Positions 1 to 7,302 of a stretch of DNA of 17,615 bases are shown here, piece by piece. The translations under genes and the position numbers were made by a program. The stretch is from Methanosphaera sp. (GTDB taxonomy: Archaea; Methanobacteriota; Methanobacteria; Methanobacteriales; Methanobacteriaceae), in contig JAFRMD010000007.1 in the NCBI GenBank assembly GCA_017430835.1, positions 1 to 17,615 of the forward strand, in the 5' to 3' direction. Position 1 is the first letter of the stretch, and each line of letters starts with the position of its first letter. The notes below the pieces were generated by a model, which worked only from the letters and a program-made list of their open reading frames with translations, did no database searches and was not told the DNA's origin.

Positions 1-411
1 ATCTCAAAAAACACGTTTGGTGTTTTAAGGTTTGATACAATAGTGGATGATAAACTGATTAATTCATACACTGCTGATGGAATACTTGTTTGCACACCAA
101 CTGGTTCAACGGCATATAACCTATCATGTGGTGGACCAATAGTTGATCCAACAGCAAACATAATTACAATTACTCCAATAGCTCCACATAGTGTTATAAA
201 TAGAAGTATCATATTATCCGATCATTCGGTTGTGGAAATAAAAATAACGGAACTAAGAGAAAAAACTACTGCATACGTATTATACGATGGAAAACCAATT
301 GAAGTTACAACGGGTGACACTATCCGAATAAGAAGATCCGAACATATAACAAAGATTATTAAGCTTAACTGGCAGAGTTTTATTGACAATGTTAGAAGGA
401 ATATAAAATAA
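1..411 (+). CDS. nadK: NAD kinase, C-terminal part (5' end outside window)
   Basis: The reading frame is open from base 1 and runs to a TAA at 409-411, so only the C-terminal 136 residues are present. The GTG at 43 is an internal codon, not the start. The ATP-NAD kinase signature TPTGSTAYNLSCGGPIVDP is clear, followed by the family's ITPIAPHS and RSIILSD segments. The enzyme phosphorylates NAD(H) to NADP(H) in the cytosol. The first visible residues (TFGVLRFDTIVDD) match the beta-strand stretch preceding this motif in archaeal homologues. Some methanogen NAD kinases are fused to an N-terminal inositol-monophosphatase-like NADP phosphatase domain; that part would lie outside the window, so fusion cannot be judged. 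Family assignment is secure. Confidence 0.93.
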   Translation: MSKNTFGVLRFDTIVDDKLINSYTADGILVCTPTGSTAYNLSCGGPIVDPTANIITITPIAPHSVINRSIILSDHSVVEIKITELREKTTAYVLYDGKPIEVTTGDTIRIRRSEHITKIIKLNWQSFIDNVRRNIK

Positions 412-413
412 TT

Positions 414-461
414 TTGGAATATCATATTCTAACATTATTCTATATGTATTCCAACATTTTT
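414..461 (+). terminator. Hairpin plus T-tract after nadK
   Basis: Three bases after the nadK stop, TTGGAATA (414-421) and CATA (423-426) can pair with TATG (443-446) and TATTCCAA (447-454). This gives about 12 base pairs with one bulged T and a 16-base loop, followed by five Ts at 457-461. It resembles an intrinsic terminator. Archaeal termination mostly needs only the U-tract, so the hairpin may instead stabilise the 3' end. Confidence 0.55.
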
Positions 462-722
462 GTAGTCTAATAAAAATATTAATCAAAAAGAGGAAAACTT
501 CTTAATTTAATGATATTTACTCTAAAAGTATAATATATGGATTCTACTAATGGGTACTAAATAATAAACATTGATGTTATAACTACAATTGTTTCTGTGT
601 GATTATCCTGGAGAAGAAGTTTCATCAGGACTAATTTATTTTAATAGTAATTCTAATGGGTATTTTTCGATAAACTTTATTAAACATTAATGTAATTAAG
701 CTATTGGATTAAATATAATAAT
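462..722 (+). other. AT-rich gap, no convincing gene
   Basis: No ORF with a plausible start is present. A stop-free stretch at 583-690 would encode about 35 residues (containing DYPGEEVSSGLIYFNS) but has no start codon or ribosome binding site; it could be a gene remnant or chance. CTAATGGGTA occurs twice (547-556 and 653-662). The promoter of the next gene should lie here, but I see no clear TATA box; TTTATTAAAC near 675-684 is the nearest candidate. Confidence 0.4.
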
Positions 723-1193
723 ATGTTTAGGAAGATGAGAAGAAGTAAACAGGAATTAACTCAAGAAGAGTGTGTTCAAATATTAAAAGTACAACCGAGA
801 GGTTTTCTATCAGTAATTATAGAAAAGGATTATCCTTACAGTATACCTATGAATTATGTATATGATAGAAATAAAATAATATTTCATTCAGCAATGGAAG
901 GACAAATGTTTGATTCAATAAAAAAACATGATAAAGTATCATTTACAGTAATAAATGATGGAAAACAGGAAGAAAATGAATGGTGGTATGTATTTAAAAG
1001 TGTTATACTCTTTGGTAGAATTAAAGTAGTTGAAAATGAAGAAGAACGAATAAGAAAATTAACATTACTTGGAAACAAATATTTTCCATCAGAAGAATAT
1101 ACTCAAAATGAAATCAAAAAATCATTAAAACGTACATTAGTACTTGAAATAGATATTGAACACATGACAGGAAAAATTGTCACAGAAAAATAG
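723..1193 (+). CDS. NimA-like pyridoxamine 5'-phosphate oxidase-family flavin protein
   Basis: A 156-residue protein of the split-barrel FMN-binding superfamily, closest in pattern to NimA-like proteins. The N-terminus MFRKMRRSKQELTQEEC matches the usual opening of this group. It is followed by a strand with GFLSVI, the YPYSIPMNYVYD segment that lines the flavin pocket, and IIFHSAMEGQMFDSIKKHDKVSFTV. Family members bind FMN and reduce nitro compounds or other small molecules, but the substrate here cannot be read from sequence. The ATG at 723 is chosen because MFR is the conserved family start; an ATG at 735 is the alternative. No Shine-Dalgarno sequence is visible. The uracil-DNA glycosylase gene starts 7 bases after the stop, so the two are probably co-transcribed. 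Confidence 0.85.
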   Translation: MFRKMRRSKQELTQEECVQILKVQPRGFLSVIIEKDYPYSIPMNYVYDRNKIIFHSAMEGQMFDSIKKHDKVSFTVINDGKQEENEWWYVFKSVILFGRIKVVENEEERIRKLTLLGNKYFPSEEYTQNEIKKSLKRTLVLEIDIEHMTGKIVTEK

Positions 1194-1200
1194 TGATATT

Positions 1201-1875
1201 ATGTTATATGATAAAATTGGTAATGATTGGGATAAATTCCTTGAAAAAGAGACAAATAAATTATATTTTCAAAAAATAAATGCATATGTAGAAAAAGAGT
1301 ATGAAACTAAAACAATCTACCCTCCAAAGGAAGATGTATTCAATGCATTTAAGTTCACTCCTTTATCATCAATTAAAGTAGTAATTCTAGGGCAAGATCC
1401 ATATCATGAAGAAAATCAAGCACATGGATTATCCTTTTCCACTCCAAAAGGAAATCCTCTTCCAAGATCACTAAAAAATATATTTAAAGAAATACAGGAA
1501 GAGTACAATTATCCAATCCCCGATAACGGTTGTTTAGAAAAATGGGCAAAACAAGGAGTATTTCTTCTAAACACGGTATTAACTGTTGAACAGTCAAATG
1601 CAAATTCACATAGTAAATGTGGTTGGCAAATATTTACAGATAATGTAATTAAAGAAATTAATAAACAGGACCAACCAATCGTATTTTTATTATGGGGAAA
1701 ACAAGCAGAAAAAAAGAAAGAATTATTAAACAATCCAAATCATTTAGTCCTCATCACATCTCATCCAAGTCCTTTCTCAGTAAGAAGAGGATTTTTTGGA
1801 TGTAATCATTTTAAACAAGCAAATCAATTCTTAAAAGAACGTAATGTTGAAGAAATAGATTGGTCTATAATTTAA
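1201..1875 (+). CDS. ung: Uracil-DNA glycosylase, family 1 (bacterial type)
   Basis: A 224-residue enzyme that removes uracil from DNA and starts base excision repair. All family-1 motifs are present: GQDPYH at residues 64-69 with the water-activating Asp66, the uracil-stacking Phe in GLSFS (about 79), LLNTVLTVE with the uracil-binding Asn124, and HPSPFS starting at catalytic His188. The residue matching the DNA-intercalating Leu191 of E. coli Ung is Phe. Length matches the usual 220-230. The ATG at 1201 is preferred over an in-frame TTG at 1177, which would overlap the upstream gene and add residues not typical of Ung. Archaea usually use family 4/5 glycosylases or, in Methanothermobacter, the Mth212 uridine endonuclease, so transfer from bacteria is likely (inference). 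Confidence 0.95.
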   Translation: MLYDKIGNDWDKFLEKETNKLYFQKINAYVEKEYETKTIYPPKEDVFNAFKFTPLSSIKVVILGQDPYHEENQAHGLSFSTPKGNPLPRSLKNIFKEIQEEYNYPIPDNGCLEKWAKQGVFLLNTVLTVEQSNANSHSKCGWQIFTDNVIKEINKQDQPIVFLLWGKQAEKKKELLNNPNHLVLITSHPSPFSVRRGFFGCNHFKQANQFLKERNVEEIDWSII

Positions 1876-1971
1876 TCCATTTTCTTAATAATAATAAACC
1901 CCAAAATTTTTCTAAAACTATTTTTTTCTATAGTCATGTTAAATGAAACACTACTTTTTTCATCTACAATA

Positions 1972-1983
1972 AATACTTAATAT
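1972..1983 (+). promoter_or_regulatory. Candidate TATA box of the HAD-flavodoxin operon
   Basis: AATACTTAATAT lies with its centre about 28 bases before the ATG at 2006. With the usual archaeal TATA-to-start-site distance, transcription would begin almost at the ATG. This fits the lack of any Shine-Dalgarno sequence there and suggests a leaderless mRNA. A T-tract at 1921-1927 upstream probably ends the ung transcript. Confidence 0.4.
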
Positions 1984-2005
1984 CAATCTTTTCAAATATA
2001 AACAT

Positions 2006-2617
2006 ATGAAGAACTTATATATTTTTGACTTTGATGGAACATTAGTTAACACATTTTACGATTCGGTCTTATCATATAACAAAGCACTAAAGAAGCATAA
2101 TTTACCACAATATGAATATGATAAATTGGAAGATATAGATTACACAGACTTTGTAAATAGTATGACACATGATGAAAAGGTATTAAACACTTATAAAGAG
2201 ATTTATGAAACAAGCAAAAAAGAAAATACATTACCTTATCCTGGAGTAGTAAAAGTTTTACTAAAACTAATTGATAATGGTAAAGAATTAGCTATATGTT
2301 CTAACAGAATCGAAAATCAACTAATCTCATTGACGGAGAAGTTATTTCCTGAAATTGAATTCAAATATATAATAGGTTACATACCAAATGAAGGATTTAA
2401 GCCAAACCCTTCTGTAATGAACAGAATATTGGATAATGTAAATTATCCTAAAGAAGATATAGTGTATATAGGAGATAAAAAAACCGATATTATTACAGCA
2501 CAAAATGTTGAAGTAGATGCAGTAATTGTAACTTGGGGACAAGGAGAAAAAGAAGCATATAATGATGAGTATCCTATTAAAGTACTAAATAAAGTTGAAG
2601 AATTATTAGAAATATAA
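2006..2617 (+). CDS. HAD-superfamily hydrolase, phosphoglycolate phosphatase-like
   Basis: A 203-residue haloacid dehalogenase-like phosphatase. Motif I is DFDGTLV at residues 8-14, with nucleophile Asp8 and acid/base Asp10. Motif II is Ser99 in ICSNR, motif III Lys132 in GFKPNP, and motif IV the Mg-binding GDKKTD at 156-161. The helical segment between motifs I and II is a C1-type cap, as in phosphoglycolate phosphatase and beta-phosphoglucomutase relatives. It should hydrolyse a small phosphate ester in the cytosol; the substrate is unknown. It is the first gene of a tight run of five, with the flavodoxin gene 13 bases downstream. The ATG at 2006 has no ribosome binding site and may be leaderless. 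Confidence 0.85.
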   Translation: MKNLYIFDFDGTLVNTFYDSVLSYNKALKKHNLPQYEYDKLEDIDYTDFVNSMTHDEKVLNTYKEIYETSKKENTLPYPGVVKVLLKLIDNGKELAICSNRIENQLISLTEKLFPEIEFKYIIGYIPNEGFKPNPSVMNRILDNVNYPKEDIVYIGDKKTDIITAQNVEVDAVIVTWGQGEKEAYNDEYPIKVLNKVEELLEI

Positions 2618-2630
2618 AAGAGGGATAAAA

Positions 2631-3098
2631 ATGTCAAATAAATTAGTAGCATATTTTTCAGCAAGTGGAGTAACCAAAAAGGTTGCACAAAAAATTAGTG
2701 AAGCAATTGAATCAGATATATTTGAAATAACACCACAAGAATTATATACAAAAGAAGATTTGGACTGGACAAACAAACAAAGCAGATCTTCTGTAGAAAT
2801 GCAGAATAAATCATCAAGACCAGCAACAAAAGAAACAATTGATTTAGATTCATATGACATAATTATTTTAGGATTCCCAGTTTGGTGGTATACTGCACCA
2901 ACAATAATCAACACATTCATGGAAGAAAACTTTGTAGAAAACAAGGACATATACGTATTTGTAACATCTGGTGGAAGTGGAGTAACAGACTCATTTAACA
3001 ACCTCAAGGAACAATACCCAAATAATCGGTGGATTGAAGGAAAACGTTTAAATTCCGGAGTATCTGAAGAATCAATTAAAGAATGGATAAAGGGGTAA
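2631..3098 (+). CDS. Flavodoxin (short-chain, Flavodoxin_4-like)
   Basis: A 155-residue single-domain flavodoxin carrying FMN as a low-potential electron carrier. The phosphate-binding loop follows the first strand (VAYFSASGVTKKVA, residues 6-19). The fourth strand and FMN-flanking loop are seen in YDIIILGFPVWWYTAP with its aromatic WWY. A later loop reads FVTSGGSGV. This GFPVWWY pattern is typical of the group often annotated as flavodoxin in anaerobes. The start is fixed by AGAGGG 8 bases before the ATG. It lies in the five-gene unit, 4 bases before the TIGR04076-family gene. Partner enzymes are not evident; the upstream NimA-like flavin protein is only a guess. Confidence 0.88.
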   Translation: MSNKLVAYFSASGVTKKVAQKISEAIESDIFEITPQELYTKEDLDWTNKQSRSSVEMQNKSSRPATKETIDLDSYDIIILGFPVWWYTAPTIINTFMEENFVENKDIYVFVTSGGSGVTDSFNNLKEQYPNNRWIEGKRLNSGVSEESIKEWIKG

Positions 3099-3102
3099 TG
3101 CT

Positions 3103-3417
3103 ATGAAAAAAGTTAAAATTACAGTAATGAGAAAGGCTTGTTATACAGATTTAATGGAGAAATATGAAAATCCAATAGAACATGCATGTGATGTTGAGGA
3201 AGGAGAAGTTTTTATAGCAAATGGTTGGAAAAAGCCAGAAAATTTCTGTGATAGTGCATGGGATAGCATATCCCCCTTTGTAATGACATTAGCACATGGC
3301 GGTGGAGACTTCTATGATGGATGGATGAAAAATGAGAAATCAGCTATGATTTCCTGTAATGATGGATTCAGACCAGTAAGTTTTCTGCTTGAAACAATGG
3401 AAGAAGATGCAGAATAA
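3103..3417 (+). CDS. TIGR04076-family protein, function unknown
   Basis: A 104-residue protein matching the TIGR04076 pattern: an N-terminal strand KVKITVMRK, a middle EEGEVFIANGWKKPENFCDSAW, and the C-terminal signature ISCNDGFRPVSFLLE. Conserved cysteines are at the FCDSAW and SCNDG positions. Members are common in anaerobic bacteria and methanogens, and their role is unknown. The ATG at 3103 follows the flavodoxin stop by 4 bases, with GGGG at 3092-3095 as ribosome binding site. The cupin gene follows 22 bases later. Co-transcription with a flavodoxin and a cupin hints at redox or small-molecule metabolism, which is inference only. Confidence 0.75.
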   Translation: MKKVKITVMRKACYTDLMEKYENPIEHACDVEEGEVFIANGWKKPENFCDSAWDSISPFVMTLAHGGGDFYDGWMKNEKSAMISCNDGFRPVSFLLETMEEDAE

Positions 3418-3439
3418 AAATAATATTCAGGTGATTAAT

Positions 3440-3760
3440 ATGAATGGTTTTATGGGAAAATTATTTAAAACAGAAAAATTGGTTGAATACCAAGAAAATT
3501 CAGTGGTTAGTAAAGAAATTATTAAAAAAGATACGGGAAGAGTAACAGTATTTGCATTTGATAAAGGTGAAGGACTATCTGAACATACTGCACCTTTTGA
3601 TGCAATGGTACAAGTTATTGATGGAAAATTAGAATTAACGATAGATGGGGAATTATTCACATTAAACAAGGGTGATATGATAATAATGCCGGCAAATGTG
3701 CCACATGCATTACATGCTGCAGAAAAATTTAAAATGGTTCTAACCATGATTAAATCATGA
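3440..3760 (+). CDS. Single-domain cupin protein
   Basis: A 106-residue cupin_2 protein. Motif 1 corresponds to GEGLSEHTAPFDAMVQVIDG and motif 2 to GDMIIMPANVPHALHA. Two metal-ligand histidines are recognisable (SEH in motif 1, PH in motif 2), but the HxH pair and glutamate of the classical motif 1 are incomplete, so metal binding may be altered. The start is decided by AGGTGAT (3429-3435) five bases before the ATG at 3440. An in-frame TTG at 3389 would run back into the preceding gene and lacks a ribosome binding site. Small cupins of this kind are often sensors or isomerases; no specific substrate can be inferred. It is the fourth gene of the unit. Confidence 0.85.
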   Translation: MNGFMGKLFKTEKLVEYQENSVVSKEIIKKDTGRVTVFAFDKGEGLSEHTAPFDAMVQVIDGKLELTIDGELFTLNKGDMIIMPANVPHALHAAEKFKMVLTMIKS

Positions 3761-3779
3761 GAGGTAAAGGGTAATTAAT

Positions 3780-3986
3780 ATGAATCAGACTAATAAATTA
3801 GTTAACAAAATTAAGGATATTGAAATAGAACAGTCAAAAGAAAAAGAAGATCTTATTGAAGATGATTCAGTTATTTCAATAAATAAATTAACGGAAGAAA
3901 ATCTTGATGAATACCTTGAAAATGTTGAAACAGATGAGTATTCAAAAGAATTATTACAAAAATATTTGGATAAGAAGAAAAAATAA
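3780..3986 (+). CDS. Small acidic protein of unknown function
   Basis: A 68-residue, highly charged protein that I do not recognise. It has an acidic middle (EKEDLIEDD), a stretch LTEENLDEYLENVETDEYSKELLQKYL that should form one or two amphipathic helices, and a lysine-rich end (DKKKK). It has no cysteines, signal peptide or membrane segment. The ATG at 3780 is preceded by AGGGTAAT at the spacing used by its neighbours, and the gene follows the cupin stop by 19 bases, so it is probably translated as the last gene of the operon. It is followed directly by a T-tract. The ribosome binding site and operon position support a real gene, but low sequence complexity leaves doubt. Confidence 0.6.
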   Translation: MNQTNKLVNKIKDIEIEQSKEKEDLIEDDSVISINKLTEENLDEYLENVETDEYSKELLQKYLDKKKK

Positions 3987-3993
3987 TTCATAC

Positions 3994-4002
3994 CTTTTTT
4001 TT
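3994..4002 (+). terminator. T-tract ending the five-gene operon
   Basis: Nine consecutive Ts, with further Ts from 4004, begin seven bases after the last stop codon and precede a new promoter candidate. This is the usual form of an archaeal U-tract terminator. There is no strong hairpin. Confidence 0.5.
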
Positions 4003-4038
4003 CTTATTTTAAACATTGCTGCTTATTTTTTGAGAGAG

Positions 4039-4053
4039 TTTATTAATATAAAT
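4039..4053 (+). promoter_or_regulatory. Candidate TATA box of the aminotransferase gene
   Basis: TTTATTAATATAAAT is centred about 48 bases before the ATG at 4094. This would place the transcription start near 4070 and leave a short leader containing the GGGG at 4080-4083. It separates this gene from the upstream operon. Confidence 0.45.
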
Positions 4054-4093
4054 TTTTTAAAGCCATTAATTATGAATTTGGGGAATAATTAAA

Positions 4094-5251
4094 ATGAAAT
4101 ATGATTTTGATATTATTACTAAGAGGATGAATACCAATTCATTAAAGTGGGGTAATAAAGAGGATGAATTGCCTATGTGGGTAGCAGATATGGATTTTCT
4201 TGTTGCTCCAGAAATCAAAGAAGCAATTGGAAAAAGACTGGAACATGGAATATATGGATATTCAACAGTACCTGATGAATTATTTGAATCATATGTTAAT
4301 TGGTGGGATAGGCGTCATAACTTTAAAATGAAAAAAGATGAGTTATTGTTTTGTATTGGTGTTATGCCAGCAATATCCTCAATGATAAGGGAGTTTACTA
4401 AAGAAGGGGATAACATAATTATTCAAACACCTGTCTATCATATATTCTTTAAAGTAATTGAGGACAATAATAGAAATGTTTTAGAAAACAAACTGTTATT
4501 TGATGGAGAAAACTATGAAATGGACTTTGAATCATTAGAAAAACAGTTATCCTCTGATAAAACAAAAATGATGTTATTATGCAATCCACATAATCCGATA
4601 GGAAGAATATGGACAAAAAAGGAAATAGAAAAAATAATTACTTTATGTAAAAAGTATAACGTACTTCTAATTTCTGATGAAATTCATTGTGATCTAGTTG
4701 ACCCAGATAAAAAATATTATGCTGCCGGTCGTTTAAGTTCGGATGTTGTAACATGTTTAGCACCAACAAAAACATTTAATATTGCGGGAATACAAAGTTC
4801 AGTAATTCATATACCTAACAAAAAGTTATACAAACAAATGCAAAAACGATTAATAATGGATGATTCTTCACAAATAAATGTATTTTCAATAGATGCTACA
4901 ATTGCTGCATTTAATAATGCAGAAGAATGGTTAAATCAGTTAAATGAATATATTTATCACAATAAGAAAACAGTTGAAAACTTTCTTGATGATGAAATAC
5001 CAGAAATCCGTTTAATAGCTTGTGAAGCAACATATCTTTTATGGTTGGATTGTGAAAAATTAAATATAAATTCCAAAGATTTATCATCATTCATTAGAGA
5101 AAAAACAGGATTGTTCTTATCTCCTGGAAGACAATTTGGTGAAAATGGTGATAATTTTTTAAGAATGAACATAGCATGTCCTCAAGAAATATTAATTGAT
5201 GGATTGGAAAGATTAAAAAAATCAGTAGATTTATTAAAAGAAAGTACTTAA
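4094..5251 (+). CDS. patB: PatB/MalY-type PLP aminotransferase (probable cystathionine beta-lyase)
   Basis: A 385-residue fold-type I PLP enzyme of the MalY/PatB subgroup. Diagnostic stretches are the N-terminal KWG and LPMWVADMDF segments, YGYS near residue 55, LLCNPHNPIGRIW, SDEIHCDLV with the pyridine-nitrogen aspartate, and APTKTFNIAGIQSS with the Schiff-base Lys226. The C-terminal FLRMNIACP carries the carboxylate-binding arginine. Length matches the family (about 385-395). Members cleave C-S bonds of cystathionine or cysteine, giving homocysteine or sulfide plus pyruvate and ammonia; some are general aminotransferases. The exact substrate is uncertain and no methionine or cysteine biosynthesis gene is adjacent. 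The start follows a GGGG ribosome binding site. Confidence 0.85.
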   Translation: MKYDFDIITKRMNTNSLKWGNKEDELPMWVADMDFLVAPEIKEAIGKRLEHGIYGYSTVPDELFESYVNWWDRRHNFKMKKDELLFCIGVMPAISSMIREFTKEGDNIIIQTPVYHIFFKVIEDNNRNVLENKLLFDGENYEMDFESLEKQLSSDKTKMMLLCNPHNPIGRIWTKKEIEKIITLCKKYNVLLISDEIHCDLVDPDKKYYAAGRLSSDVVTCLAPTKTFNIAGIQSSVIHIPNKKLYKQMQKRLIMDDSSQINVFSIDATIAAFNNAEEWLNQLNEYIYHNKKTVENFLDDEIPEIRLIACEATYLLWLDCEKLNINSKDLSSFIREKTGLFLSPGRQFGENGDNFLRMNIACPQEILIDGLERLKKSVDLLKEST

Positions 5252-5305
5252 ACTAAATAAGATATACTAATAAACAATTAATAAAATAACTTCTAGGTGA
5301 TAGTA

Positions 5306-6838
5306 ATGTATACGGAAGATGTAATATTTATAGGAAGCAATGATAAAACAAGTGTCAATCTTCTACCAAAATTAGCAAATAGGCACGGATTAATAGCAGG
5401 AGCAACAGGTACTGGAAAAACAATCACTTTAAAAGCAATGGCTGAATCATTCAGTGATTTGGGAGTACCCGTATTTTTGGCTGATATGAAAGGGGACATA
5501 TCCGGACTTTCAAAAGCTGGGGAATCCAATGAAAAAATTAATCAAAGAGTTGAAAAATATAACCTAACAGAAAAGGGTTTTAATTTCAAATCATATCCTG
5601 TTGAGTTTTGGGACTTATTTGGAGAGAAAGGATTGCCTGTTAGAGTAACTATATCTCAAATGGGCCCAACATTACTATCTAAGATACTTAATTTAACAGA
5701 AGCACAAGAAGGAGTATTAAATATTGTGTTTAAAGCAGCTGATTCTGAATCATTACTTTTGATAGATATTAAAGATTTAAAATCAATGATTAAACACGTT
5801 ACAGAAAATAGAGAAAAATATGAGTCTGAATATGGTTCAATAGCAGCAAAGTCAGCAAATACAATACTTAGATCACTTTTAACCCTTGAAGAACAAGGTG
5901 GAAATCAGTTCTTTGGAGAACCTGCATTAGAATTAACTGATTTCATGCAATGTGATGATGAAGGAAAAGGTATGATAAACGTTCTTGATGCTGTTAAATT
6001 ATCATTAGCACCAGAATTATATTCAACATTCTTATTGTGGATGTTAAGTGAATTATATGAAACACTACCTGAAGTAGGTGATATGGATAAACCAAAATTC
6101 GTATTTTTCTTTGATGAAGCACATTTGTTATTTGATGGAATGAATCCAGCTTTCCAAAAGAAGATTGAACAAATAGTAAGACTCATCAGATCAAAAGGAG
6201 TGGGACTGTACTTCATATCACAAAGTCCATCAGACATACCTGAAACTATTCTTGCACAATTAGGAAACAGAATTCAGCATGCTTTAAGGGCTTATACTCC
6301 AAAAGAACAAAAAGCAGTAAAAGTAGCTGCCGAATCATTCAGACCAAACCCTGAACTTGACACAAAAGAAGAAATCTCAAACCTTGGTATAGGTCAAGCT
6401 TTAGTATCCTTACTTGATGAACAAGGAGTACCGGGCATGGTGGAAAAAGTAGATATTATTCCAACACAAAGTTACACAGGTGCAATAGATGAAAGCTACA
6501 GACAGGAACTAATGTCTATGTCAATATATAAGGAAAAGTATATGGAAGCATTAGACAGAGAATCCGCATATGAAGTATTACTACAGAAAATAGAAAATGT
6601 TCCAGAGCAAGTAATTCAAGAAGCACAAGCACAGCAAAATACTGGATCTGCCGGAAATTTAGATTTCAATCCAAATCAACAAGCTCCGCAAACACAAGAA
6701 CCAGCACCTAAACCTCAAAGAAATAATGCACAAAAATCTGAAATTGAGAAAATGGCTGGCAGTGCAATAAATACAGTAGCAAGAGAAGCATCAAGACAAA
6801 TTGTAAGAGGATTATTTAATCAATTAAAATTTAAATAA
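5306..6838 (+). CDS. DUF853 HerA-like ATPase (YjgR family)
   Basis: A 510-residue P-loop ATPase of the HerA/FtsK clade, DUF853 type. Walker A is GATGTGKT at residues 32-39, followed by the family-typical FLADMKGDISGLSKAG. Walker B is FVFFFDEAH at about 264-272, then KKIEQIVRLIRSKGVGLYFISQSPSDIP, the sensor region of DUF853 proteins. The ALRAYTPKEQKAV segment also fits. A glutamine- and proline-rich linker (about residues 430-480) precedes a C-terminal ASRQIVRGLFNQL element like the GxREIxRGxLG tail of bacterial members. The ATG at 5306 is chosen because AGGTGATA (5295-5301) lies just upstream; the in-frame GTG at 5297 is part of that site. It probably pumps or remodels DNA, but the cellular role of the family is not established. 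Confidence 0.9.
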   Translation: MYTEDVIFIGSNDKTSVNLLPKLANRHGLIAGATGTGKTITLKAMAESFSDLGVPVFLADMKGDISGLSKAGESNEKINQRVEKYNLTEKGFNFKSYPVEFWDLFGEKGLPVRVTISQMGPTLLSKILNLTEAQEGVLNIVFKAADSESLLLIDIKDLKSMIKHVTENREKYESEYGSIAAKSANTILRSLLTLEEQGGNQFFGEPALELTDFMQCDDEGKGMINVLDAVKLSLAPELYSTFLLWMLSELYETLPEVGDMDKPKFVFFFDEAHLLFDGMNPAFQKKIEQIVRLIRSKGVGLYFISQSPSDIPETILAQLGNRIQHALRAYTPKEQKAVKVAAESFRPNPELDTKEEISNLGIGQALVSLLDEQGVPGMVEKVDIIPTQSYTGAIDESYRQELMSMSIYKEKYMEALDRESAYEVLLQKIENVPEQVIQEAQAQQNTGSAGNLDFNPNQQAPQTQEPAPKPQRNNAQKSEIEKMAGSAINTVAREASRQIVRGLFNQLKFK

Positions 6839-7302
6839 TTCCATATGCTTTTTAGAGTTTCCACAATATTTTTTTATCAGATATTCTTTCTCATTTTTCT
6901 CTATTTTTTTAATCATAATTTTTTTCAATGTCAATATCGTTAATTATTGTCATAATGTGGGCATATATTAAAACATCATTAATTATTCATTATTTTTATT
7001 TCATAATTCTACTGGAGAATCTTATATTAATTCATTTGATTTAAATGTAACTGATTTTGCACTAATATATATATCTTTAGAACATTTTGTAATCATGTTT
7101 ATATTTATGTATTGCTGTTTAATTAGTTTTTTCAACTATAAAATAATTTTAAGTTAAGAAATTTTTTAATATTAAAATTTTATTCTAATGCTAAATTATA
7201 ATATTTGTTGTTTACAAATCAAATAATAGTAAAAAATTTTTTAAAAAAATTTTCATCCAATTTTTAAATTTTAACTTAAGTATATTATTTTTATGTGATT
7301 AT
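6839..7302. other. 464-base AT-rich intergenic region
   Basis: No credible gene is present. It starts with T-tracts after the DUF853 gene (6869-6875, and around 6904-6920), which probably terminate that transcript. Alternating A- and T-tracts follow at 7231-7254, self-complementary and likely bent DNA. A TATA-like TATATTA at 7281-7287 stands about 20 bases before the ATG of the large helicase gene. Stop-free frames of up to about 60 codons exist on the + strand (about 6970-7157) but lack starts with ribosome binding sites and look like effects of AT content. Confidence 0.5.

Noticed and set aside
2606..3007. 133-codon ORF on the - strand opposite the flavodoxin gene
   Set aside because: It is antisense to a clear flavodoxin gene, has no family features and no ribosome binding site; the AT-rich coding strand leaves the complement open.
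3427..3747. 106-codon - strand ORF opposite the cupin gene
   Set aside because: Full antisense overlap with a recognised cupin and biased composition (Ser, Asn, Ile, Phe) typical of a shadow frame.
3904..4092. 62-codon + strand ORF across the operon end
   Set aside because: It overlaps the small acidic gene in another frame, then crosses the T-tract and promoter of the aminotransferase gene.
6928..7157. Short open frames in the 464-base gap
   Set aside because: They lack starts with ribosome binding sites, and their composition (Ile, Leu, Phe, Tyr, Asn) is what random AT-rich DNA gives.
7231..7254. Self-complementary A/T tracts suggesting a hairpin or origin element
   Set aside because: Simple A- and T-runs pair trivially; no origin-recognition box repeats or Cdc6 gene are nearby.
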